From Lewinellaceae bacterium (GTDB lineage Bacteria; Bacteroidota; Bacteroidia; Chitinophagales; Saprospiraceae), in assembly GCA_020636375.1 (NCBI GenBank), contig JACJXZ010000012.1:1-64000 (forward strand): a DNA stretch of 64,000 nt. Direction: 5' to 3'. Every line of letters begins with the position of its first letter. The stretch's first letter is position 1. Of this stretch, positions 57,642 to 64,000 are shown one piece after another. Made by a program: the position numbers and the translations under genes. The notes below the pieces were generated by a model that was not told the origin of the DNA, ran no database searches, and was given only the letters and a program-made list of their open reading frames with translations.

Positions 57642-58814
57642 ATGCGTTACTATCCCATTTTCCTGCTGGCCCTCGTGGCCCTGTCATTGGCTGCCTGTAA
57701 AAAAGACATGGCCCTTACAGAAGAGAAAGCACCATTTCAAAGTTACCTGGAAGAAGCCGATTTAAAGGTGTCCGAAGCAGATGCCTTGACGGAGCAGAAT
57801 TCGTTTGTCGGCAACCGTGCTTATTTACTTTTGGAAGCCTATTCCATAGATGGCCTGCAGAAGGCTATCGATTCGGTGGGCCCCTTCGGAACGGTCCTCG
57901 TCGAAAGTGGAATGCACTATGAATCCGGTACTGTAACGGCTACCCATCCGGTGCGCATCATCGGTGAGCCAGGGGCAGTCATTCAAAGCACCACCGCTCC
58001 GGATGCTGAATTCCCCTACGTGGGCGCCCCGGCTCTTTACCTGAACGGTGCTGAGCGTTCCTTTATTCAGGGGCTGCGGTTTGTGCCGGACCCCGCCACC
58101 GGCATGGGCGGCACGGCTATCCTGGTAGCTAATTCCGACCGGGTGAACATCAGAGACAACGACTTTGAGGCTTACTTCCAGGCCGTCCTGGTCCATAAGT
58201 CCGACTACGTCCGCATTTTCTACAACCGGGCTGAAGGGTTGTATTCAGAAGGATTTGCCAACTTCAACTCCCAGGGGTATTCGATAGTCAGCGGGAACAA
58301 TGCCTATCTCCGGGGAAATACTGCCGAGGATTTCTGGATCAACTATTTCGTGTCGGATAAAGATGGCATCCTTTACAAGAACACCGCCACCGGAGGGGTA
58401 TACGGATTCTTCCTGTGCGCCTACGGAGAAGGTGCCATGGAACTGCCGGATGGAACTTCTGTCGGAGCTGAATTCCCGGCAACAAACTGGCTCGCCTACC
58501 GGAATACGGCTCAGGGCATGAGCACCGCCTATCTGGTTATCGACGGAGCGAACAACTCCAGGCTAATCAACAATATGGCCAGGGAATATACCGATTACGG
58601 CGTTGAGTTTGCAGGAATAACGGAACGTTTCGGCGGTGTTTTGCCGGCTTCTTTCGACAACAAGTTCGCCATCGGCGGCCGCGATTTCTGGGAATTTGAT
58701 CCCGATACCAATACCTGGGTGGAAAGGGTGGTTGTCTGGGTTAAGGATTGTGGCGCCGGCAACGATATCAATGGCGGGAGGCTGGTAGATACTTCCGTCG
58801 ATATGTGTGAATAA
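57642..58814 (+). CDS. Beta-helix lipoprotein
   Basis: 390 residues from the ATG at 57642, which gives a lipoprotein signal (MRYYPIFLLALVALSLAACK, lipobox LAAC). The frame is open upstream to 57540 but that part lacks a signal. Residues 70-340 are a right-handed parallel beta-helix of the NosD/pectate-lyase type (LQKAIDSVGPFGTVLVESGM, AILVANSDRVNIRDNDFEAY, GYSIVSGNNAYLRGNTAEDF, GILYKNTATGGVYGFFLCAY). No catalytic residues could be identified. It is probably exposed on the outer membrane and may bind or cleave a polysaccharide. Confidence 0.75.
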   Translation: MRYYPIFLLALVALSLAACKKDMALTEEKAPFQSYLEEADLKVSEADALTEQNSFVGNRAYLLLEAYSIDGLQKAIDSVGPFGTVLVESGMHYESGTVTATHPVRIIGEPGAVIQSTTAPDAEFPYVGAPALYLNGAERSFIQGLRFVPDPATGMGGTAILVANSDRVNIRDNDFEAYFQAVLVHKSDYVRIFYNRAEGLYSEGFANFNSQGYSIVSGNNAYLRGNTAEDFWINYFVSDKDGILYKNTATGGVYGFFLCAYGEGAMELPDGTSVGAEFPATNWLAYRNTAQGMSTAYLVIDGANNSRLINNMAREYTDYGVEFAGITERFGGVLPASFDNKFAIGGRDFWEFDPDTNTWVERVVVWVKDCGAGNDINGGRLVDTSVDMCE

Positions 58815-58838
58815 CGTTCATGCATAAGCGACCATCCT

Positions 58839-58889
58839 GAAGTGGGAAGGCGGAAATTGGGGACACTCCCCCTTCTGGCTTCCCACTTC
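58839..58889. terminator. Hairpin between convergent genes
   Basis: GAAGTGGGAAG (58839-58849) pairs with CTTCCCACTTC (58879-58889). It lies between the converging ends of the lipoprotein gene and the YdjM-like gene and could serve both, although T-runs are short. Confidence 0.5.
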
Positions 58890-58890
58890 T

Positions 58891-60096
58891 TCACTTCCCT
58901 TTAATCCTTTCCCACAGCTGCCCAAACGCCCCCTCCGCATCCCGCTCCCGCTCCCAGCTCTCCCGGGCAATGAACACCCCGTCCTTTTCTTCCAGTAGAA
59001 AATGAAAAACAAAATCCTCCGGCCGGTCAAACGACTCGCCCAGAGAGCCAAAGCGCAGGTCGTTGAACTGCAGCTGCCCGCCCGGCCGCTCCAGGATGCT
59101 GTAGTAGCCGCTGGAAAACCAGCGCAGGATGCGGATCGAGCGGTCGTCCTCGTGTCCGTCGATCAGGTGGTGGTTCTTGGGGATGACAACAAAGGAAAGT
59201 ACCTCCGGCTTGCTGTCCATCAGGGAATACATGCCGTGGTAGTAAGCCGTGTCGCCCTCGGCCACGCCCTGCCAGAGGACGTTGTTGAAGATGGTCGGGC
59301 TGGTCATGTACCGCTGGTAGGCGATGCCGTCCCGCCGCAGGGAGCTTTCGAATACGCGGTCGACCTGCACCTTATTATAAAAGGTAAAGAGCATATAGGC
59401 CGAACTCACCCCGATGCCGATGTAGTTGAATACCGGCCGCCAGCGGTTCTGCCGGTTCAGCGTCAGTACGATGATCACGAAAAACAGGAAGGGCAGCGTA
59501 TAGAGCGGGTCGACCACCGAGATGTTGTTGAACGCCACCCGGTAATCCCAGAAAGGCTGGAAGAGCTGGGTGCCGTAGGTGGTGCAGGCGTCGAGCAGGG
59601 GATGGGTGAAGATGGCCCAGAAGAAGAGCAGGGTCCAGCCGCGTTGGGTAGCATCGGGCTTTACCTTCCGTTTGCGCAGTTTCCGCCTTATCCATACCAC
59701 TGCCGGGAAAACAAGGATGGCGGCGCTCACCGCCAGGGCGATCTGCCCTACCTCAAGGGGGGGGATGGGCATGAATATGGCCCCCACTCCGATCAGCAGG
59801 ACGAGAAAGAGCCATATTTTCAGGAAGTCCGCCCAGAAGGTTTTCCGTTCGTCGTACAGGCGGTGCACCAGCCACCCCAGCAGCAGGGGGGCAATAAAGG
59901 CAAAGGCAAAGGAGTGCGTGATGGCCCGGTGGAAGGCCAGGGCGCTCATGTCGTCCGTCACCATATTGGCGAATACATCCAGGTCGGGGATGGTGCCGCC
60001 GATGGCGCCCCAGAGCATGGCCCGGTTGCCCACCTTGCGGCCCAGGACGGCTTCGCCCACTGCGGCGCCCAGGGTGATCTGTGTGAGTGAATCCAT
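58891..60096 (-). CDS. YdjM-family membrane metal-dependent hydrolase-like protein
   Basis: 401 residues. MDSLTQITLGAAVGEAVLGR, GAIGGTIPDLDVFANMVTDD and HRAITHSFAFAFIAPLLLGW are the signature of the YdjM (LexA-binding, inner membrane) family, with conserved His and Asp residues resembling a metal site. At least five hydrophobic helices lie in the first 260 residues (FLKIWLFLVLLIGVGAIFMP, IALAVSAAILVFPAVVWI). The C-terminal 140 residues form a soluble domain. The physiological reaction is not established for the family. Confidence 0.85.
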   Translation of the reverse strand: MDSLTQITLGAAVGEAVLGRKVGNRAMLWGAIGGTIPDLDVFANMVTDDMSALAFHRAITHSFAFAFIAPLLLGWLVHRLYDERKTFWADFLKIWLFLVLLIGVGAIFMPIPPLEVGQIALAVSAAILVFPAVVWIRRKLRKRKVKPDATQRGWTLLFFWAIFTHPLLDACTTYGTQLFQPFWDYRVAFNNISVVDPLYTLPFLFFVIIVLTLNRQNRWRPVFNYIGIGVSSAYMLFTFYNKVQVDRVFESSLRRDGIAYQRYMTSPTIFNNVLWQGVAEGDTAYYHGMYSLMDSKPEVLSFVVIPKNHHLIDGHEDDRSIRILRWFSSGYYSILERPGGQLQFNDLRFGSLGESFDRPEDFVFHFLLEEKDGVFIARESWERERDAEGAFGQLWERIKGK

Positions 60097-60098
60097 AA

Positions 60099-61595
60099 TT
60101 AAAACCGGAAGCCCAGGGTAAACGCGAAGGTATTGAAGCTCCCTTTGTTCGTCACCAACTGCTCCGGTGAATTCGTAGCCTGGTAGGGGATGAAAAGCTC
60201 CTCATTCTGGCGCAGCCGGTAGGCGAAGTCAAGGAAGAAGTTCTGTTCCCGGATGCCGAAGCCGGCACTGTAGGTGTTGTTGATCGTATCATCGTTGGAG
60301 AAGGGCGACTGCTGGATGCCCAGCCCGGCGCGGAAGCGGAAAATCTCATAGGCCAGCTCGCCGCCGAGGCGGATGTTGAGGGCCGGCTCGAAGTCGTTGG
60401 CGATGCTGTTGTTGACGTTGCGTTCGGCGTCGATGAAGCCGTCGTAGCGGAATTCGCTGTTGCCGTAGTTCACATATTCCAACTCGGCGCTCAGGAAGCC
60501 CATTTTGTTGATAATAAAGCCGCCGCTGCCGATCACCCGCCAGGGGGTGCGCAGGCGGTACTCGAACAGGCCGTCGGGCGATTCGGCGAAGCCGTTGACC
60601 ACTTCTCCGTCGGGGAGCGTGTAGTTGTAGGCCATATCGGTGCGAAAAGCATCTTCCAGGCTGAAGGCCGTGGGAGTATGGACGGCCAGGCCGAGCCGCA
60701 CCGCCTGGTGCGCCCGGTAGATCAGGCCCACTTTCAGGTTGATGCCCACGCCGGTAGTATTCAGCTCTTCGTTGTACTCCAGGTCGTCGAAGAAGGGAAC
60801 GTCGCCGTCGGGGCCTTCGCCCTGGTCTTCTTCCCGGTATGTCTTGTCCTCTTCGTAGCGGAGGAAGGGTACGCCGATGGTAGCGCCCAGCAGTATGCGC
60901 TCTTTATAATTGCCGGCGAAAGAAAAGACCAGCTCGTTGATGGATCCCCGGCTGACGAACTCCTGGCGGCGGAAGATATCGGTTCCGGGTGCCGCTTTTT
61001 CGTAGTCCGACTCATAGAGGCCGTCGCCGTCGGGCAGCGGCTCGTCGTCGTACAGGCCGCCGGCGTCGATGGTAACGCCCGCTTCGAACTCGCTGAAGCC
61101 GTCGAGGCTGTTGGCCTGCTGCTGGTGGGCCAGCACGATGGAGCCTTCGGATAAACCCTCGTAAGTGAATTCCTGGTGGAAATTAGCCAGCCGGTTGATG
61201 CCGATGCCGAAGTTGAAGGTCGACCAGTTGGGGGAGGTGGGCCGGCCGGCGACTACCACGCCCAATGCGTTGATGTTGAAGTTGTTGCGGGCCTCTTCCG
61301 TCGCCAGCCCATCCTCTGCGTTGGTCAGGGTGCTGCTGGTTCGGGCATTGTAGAAAGTGGGAGAGAAGACGAATTCCCCTTTGCGGTACCAACCCAGCCC
61401 TGCCGGGTTGGTGCTCAGCACGGAGAAGTCGGCCCCCAGAGCGCCCAACGCGCCGCCCACGCCGATGGAGCGGGCCGTGCCGCCTACCTGGAAGCTGGAA
61501 TAACGCAAAGCGTCAAAGCTGTTCTGAGCCGAAAGGCCGAGGGCGGAAAAGAGGAAAACTGCCAAAAGGGAGCGCACGCGATTTGCCATTGTCAT
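60099..61595 (-). CDS. OmpP1/FadL-like outer membrane transporter
   Basis: About 498 residues starting with MTMANRVRSLLAVFLFSALG, a signal peptide; a start at 61610 would add five residues. NSFDALRYSSFQVGGTARSI, GVGGALGALGADFSVLSTNP and AGLGWYRKGEFVFSPTFYNA match the N-terminus of OmpP1/FadL-type proteins (NPAG motif in the hatch). The rest alternates polar and aromatic residues as in a 14-stranded barrel, ending in TFAFTLGFRF. It probably takes up hydrophobic compounds. Its end is 3 nt from the start of the YdjM-like gene, so both are probably one operon. Confidence 0.88.
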   Translation of the reverse strand: MTMANRVRSLLAVFLFSALGLSAQNSFDALRYSSFQVGGTARSIGVGGALGALGADFSVLSTNPAGLGWYRKGEFVFSPTFYNARTSSTLTNAEDGLATEEARNNFNINALGVVVAGRPTSPNWSTFNFGIGINRLANFHQEFTYEGLSEGSIVLAHQQQANSLDGFSEFEAGVTIDAGGLYDDEPLPDGDGLYESDYEKAAPGTDIFRRQEFVSRGSINELVFSFAGNYKERILLGATIGVPFLRYEEDKTYREEDQGEGPDGDVPFFDDLEYNEELNTTGVGINLKVGLIYRAHQAVRLGLAVHTPTAFSLEDAFRTDMAYNYTLPDGEVVNGFAESPDGLFEYRLRTPWRVIGSGGFIINKMGFLSAELEYVNYGNSEFRYDGFIDAERNVNNSIANDFEPALNIRLGGELAYEIFRFRAGLGIQQSPFSNDDTINNTYSAGFGIREQNFFLDFAYRLRQNEELFIPYQATNSPEQLVTNKGSFNTFAFTLGFRF

Positions 61596-61686
61596 GTGTT
61601 TTTTGATCAAAATCGGAGTTTATAAGTGTTTGGGAAATGAAATCCTGGATGAACGGAATAACCAATAACCAATTTTCTCCCCGAAG

Positions 61687-61757
61687 CCGAGCGTCGCCCC
61701 GAGCGAAGCCGAGCGTCGCCCCGAGCGAAGTCGAGCGTCGCCCCGAGCGAAGTCGAG
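61687..61757. repeat. 22-bp tandem repeat CCGAGCGTCGCCCCGAGCGA
   Basis: Three consecutive 22-bp units at 61687-61708, 61709-61730 and 61731-61752 plus a partial unit, the third with one C-to-T change. It lies between the FadL-like gene and the repetitive protein. Confidence 0.75.
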
Positions 61758-61774
61758 GGGGGGGGAGAGCAGCT

Positions 61775-61817
61775 AAAAAAAAGTGGGTGGACCCGCCTGA
61801 ACGATCTCCACCCACTT
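61775..61817 (-). terminator. Rho-independent terminator of the repetitive protein gene
   Basis: On the minus strand AAGTGGGTGGA pairs with TCCACCCACTT around a 15-nt loop and is followed by eight T. It lies 40 bp after the stop at 61857. Confidence 0.8.
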
Positions 61818-61856
61818 TCCTGAACAATATTCAATCACAAACGGTATTCTGTTGGT

Positions 61857-63380
61857 TTAGTTCCCGCCGCGGCGGCTCGAGCCGGAACGGCTGCTGCCGC
61901 TGCTGCCGGAACTGGAACGGCTGCTGCCACTGCTGAAACTCCGCGAAGAAGAGCCGCTGCTGCTGCGGTTGAAGCTTGGGCTGCTGCTGCGGCTGCCTGG
62001 GCTGTAGCTGCCGGAAGAGCGGCTGCTGTTGCCCCGGCTGCTCGGGCTGTAGCTTCCGGAGGAGCGGTTGCTGCGGCTGCTCGGGCTGTAGCTGCCGGAA
62101 GAGCGGCTACTGTTGCCCCGGCTGCTCGGGCTGTAGCTTCCGGAGGAGCGATTGCCGCGGCTGCTTGGGCTGTAACTGCCGGAAGAACGGCTGCTGTTGT
62201 TGCCCCGGTTGTAAGTCCTGGGGGCCGACTGGCGCGTATTGGTATTGCGCTCGTACGTCCGCGGTGCAGGTGTCGACTGGCGCGTATTGGTGTTGCGCTC
62301 GTACGTCCGCGGTGCCGATTGGCGCGTGTTGGTATTGCGCTCGTACGACCTGGGCGTAGACTGCCGCGTGTTGGTATTGCGCTCGTAACTTCTGGCGCTG
62401 CGGCTGCTGTTGGGGTTCTGGTCGTAGACATTCCGGCTCTGGATGCGGCTGGTTGCCGGCGCGGCAACAGTTTCCTTGCGGATGTTGTCCCGGTCGTAAG
62501 AACGGGTACGCGCAACGCGGCTGTTATCAGTCTCTGCCATTGTTGCCGAACCGCCGGTGCCGATCACATCGCTGCCTCTTCGGGAGGCGACGGGAGCAGT
62601 GGTGGTCGTGGTCACGTCCTTCGGCGGTTCGCTCCGGCTGGTGAAATTGCGGCCGGAATTGCCGGCAGTCGACGTGCGTACCGAACCTCCGGTGCGGGGG
62701 CCGAAGTAAGTATTGTTGACGGTAGTGGCCGTATTGTACGCATAACCGCTGCCCCAGGAGGGCGGGCAGTAGTAGCCGCCGCCAAATCCGCCGCCATAGA
62801 AGCCGCCGCCGTAAAATCCGCCGCCGCCAAATCCGCCGAAGTTGTTAAAGCCTATGAATACGCTGTTGCCCGGGCCCCAAGGGTTCCATGGGTTCCAGGC
62901 ATTCCAGCCGAAGCCGGGGCTGAACCACGGATCCCAGCGGTTCCAGTAGCTGAAGCGGTTCCAGCGGTTCCAGCGATTCCAGCGATTCCAGCTGTTCCAG
63001 CCGTAGAAATTGTCGTAGATGAGCATCGTCGTCAGGCCGGGAGTGAAGAAGGGGTCGTAGTAGAACATGTCTACATAGACCGGGTCGAAATAGTCAAACC
63101 CGTAGTAGGGACGGTGGAAACGGCGGATGCGGGAGGTATATTGGTAGTTGTAATCGTCCTCGTAGTGGTCATAACTGTCGTCGTCGTAGTAGCGGTCATC
63201 CCCATCCCCGGAGTAGGCGTAAGTGTCGCCCGATGTGGAGGTGCTGCTGCTGTAATCATAGTATCCTCCATCGGTGTCCGGATCGTAGTAGAGGTCGTCG
63301 TACTGTGCCTGTACGAGGCCCCCCCACGCAAGCAGGGCGAAAAGGGCGAGGAAGAATACCGTTGTTCTATAGCTTTTCAT
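61857..63380 (-). CDS. Secreted low-complexity repeat protein
   Basis: About 507 residues from the ATG at 63380 (MKSYRTTVFFLALFALLAWG signal peptide). Layers of simple sequence follow: Asp/Tyr/Ser-rich 25-80, an NRW tandem repeat (WNRWNRWNRWNRF), WNP repeats, a Gly/Phe-rich block (GGFYGGGFYGGGFGGGYY), a Thr/Arg-rich linker, four or five copies of RxYERNTNTRQSxPR, and about six copies of RSSGSYSPSSRGN ending in a Ser/Arg/Gly tail. No T9SS sorting domain is present. Such composition suggests a disordered, possibly self-assembling extracellular or periplasmic protein. Its promoter should lie at 63381-63647, shared with divergent proS. Function unknown. Confidence 0.75.
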   Translation of the reverse strand: MKSYRTTVFFLALFALLAWGGLVQAQYDDLYYDPDTDGGYYDYSSSTSTSGDTYAYSGDGDDRYYDDDSYDHYEDDYNYQYTSRIRRFHRPYYGFDYFDPVYVDMFYYDPFFTPGLTTMLIYDNFYGWNSWNRWNRWNRWNRFSYWNRWDPWFSPGFGWNAWNPWNPWGPGNSVFIGFNNFGGFGGGGFYGGGFYGGGFGGGYYCPPSWGSGYAYNTATTVNNTYFGPRTGGSVRTSTAGNSGRNFTSRSEPPKDVTTTTTAPVASRRGSDVIGTGGSATMAETDNSRVARTRSYDRDNIRKETVAAPATSRIQSRNVYDQNPNSSRSARSYERNTNTRQSTPRSYERNTNTRQSAPRTYERNTNTRQSTPAPRTYERNTNTRQSAPRTYNRGNNSSRSSGSYSPSSRGNRSSGSYSPSSRGNSSRSSGSYSPSSRSNRSSGSYSPSSRGNSSRSSGSYSPGSRSSSPSFNRSSSGSSSRSFSSGSSRSSSGSSGSSRSGSSRRGGN

Positions 63381-63440
63381 ATAAATGATGTTTAATGTAA
63401 TTACCGTGACTCTCTGTATATGTAACAACAGGCAATTTAT

Positions 63441-63448
63441 TACTTTTG
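63441..63448 (+). promoter_or_regulatory. Candidate -7 element upstream of proS
   Basis: TACTTTTG matches TAnnTTTG. It lies 200 bp upstream of the proS ATG in the divergent gap. No convincing -33 element was seen. Confidence 0.3.
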
Positions 63449-63647
63449 TGCCGGTTTTTCTGTTAAAGCCTGCTTAAATCGGCGTTTGTATCTTGTTAAA
63501 GTCATTTGTAGGGAACCTTAACTATTGTTAAGATGTAGAAACCCACTTAAAGTAACAAGTTCGGGCCGTAGCATAGTGGTTAAAGAAATGTTAAGGCGCT
63601 ATCGTAAGCAGCTGGTTTTCAAGATACGAAAAATATTTGACAATTCT

Positions 63648-64000
63648 ATGGCGAAGGAAATTACGAACAGGGCGGAGAATTACTCCCAGTGGTATCAGGA
63701 TATTGTAAAAAAAGCCGACCTGGCTGACAATTCGGCCGTGCGCGGCTGTATGGTCATCAAACCGAACGGTTATGCCATCTGGGAAAATATGCGCGACCAG
63801 CTGGACCGCATGTTCAAGGAGACGGGCCACGTCAACGCCTACTTCCCGTTATTCATCCCGAAGAGCTTCCTGAGCAAGGAGGCCAAGCATGTGGAAGGAT
63901 TTGCCAAGGAGTGCGCCGTGGTCACCCATCACCGCCTGATGAACGATCCCAACGGCGAGGGCGTCATCGTCGATCCCGAGTCCAAACTGCAGGAAGAACT
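63648..64000 (+). CDS. proS: Prolyl-tRNA synthetase, 5' part (runs off the window)
   Basis: The first 117 residues from the ATG at 63648: MAKEITNRAENYSQWYQDIV, SAVRGCMVIKPNGYAIWENM, MFKETGHVNAYFPLFIPKSF, then ECAVVTHHRLMND. This is the N-terminus of the shorter ProS type (archaeal/eukaryotic-like, common in Bacteroidota), with the class II motif 1 region (VRGCMVIKPNGYAIW, HVNAYFPLFIP). It charges tRNA-Pro in the cytoplasm. The gene is cut by the end of the window at 64000, still in frame. Confidence 0.93.
   Translation, partial: MAKEITNRAENYSQWYQDIVKKADLADNSAVRGCMVIKPNGYAIWENMRDQLDRMFKETGHVNAYFPLFIPKSFLSKEAKHVEGFAKECAVVTHHRLMNDPNGEGVIVDPESKLQEE

Noticed and set aside
59002..60090. 362-codon plus-strand frame
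   Set aside because: Antisense to the YdjM-like gene; composition is typical of a shadow frame.
61687..61757. Possible CRISPR array
   Set aside because: The 22-bp units are contiguous without spacers, so this is a plain tandem repeat. No cas genes are present in the window.

Overview
The window looks like a chromosomal piece of a high-GC member of the Bacteroidota, most likely the Saprospiria (Lewinella/Haliscomenobacter-like). The evidence is several very large secreted proteins with type IX secretion (T9SS) C-terminal sorting domains, a PorP/SprF-like protein next to a type-B (gliding-motility-associated) T9SS cargo, a SusC/SusD pair, LytTR and hybrid AraC-type signalling proteins, and A-rich start regions without strong Shine-Dalgarno sequences. 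The genus is inferred, not shown.

Layout. 0.7-4.7 kb: MtfA-like peptidase, gene remnants, S41 peptidase, a tRNA and a tRNA fragment, a small lipoprotein. 4.9-18.5 kb: a same-strand block of a PorP/SprF-like protein and three giant T9SS cargo proteins, two of which share a homologous C-terminal module. 18.9-21.7 kb: LytTR response regulator plus TPR histidine kinase. 22-36 kb: a decayed zone with MITE-like palindromes, a beheaded TetR gene, an MmeI-like restriction-modification gene with about six frameshifts, an Xre regulator, two unknown small proteins, a 5'-truncated beta-helix protein, a hybrid two-component gene that lost its kinase core, a hipBA locus with broken hipA, and an intact UPF0175/PIN toxin-antitoxin pair.

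36.6-47.95 kb: a compact ~11.4-kb integrative element bounded by a 17-bp direct repeat (GCGGTCCGGACGGGACT). The right copy is the 3' end of tRNA-Asp(GTC). The left copy directly follows a strong hairpin that looks like the original tRNA terminator. From the tRNA inward it encodes a tyrosine recombinase, an unknown low-GC protein, an excisionase-like HTH protein, a primase/helicase, an iteron-like repeat field, and one tight operon of a multi-membrane coiled-coil protein, a GIY-YIG-like protein and about ten small proteins, most of them single-pass membrane proteins. No relaxase, capsid or terminase gene was recognised. It is the best candidate here for an undescribed element (satellite, prophage-like or plasmid-like).

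48-64 kb: ordinary chromosome. accA, a DUF6913-like gene and dapA form a run; then SusD/SusC, a membrane-anchored AraC protein, a beta-helix lipoprotein, a YdjM-like membrane protein, an OmpP1/FadL-like porin, a highly repetitive secreted protein, and the 5' end of proS running off the window.

Small dispersed palindromic repeats are abundant between genes and sometimes inside genes (SusD signal region, methyltransferase C-terminus). Many genes of the 22-36 kb zone are broken, which could be true decay or, for single-base frameshifts, assembly error.
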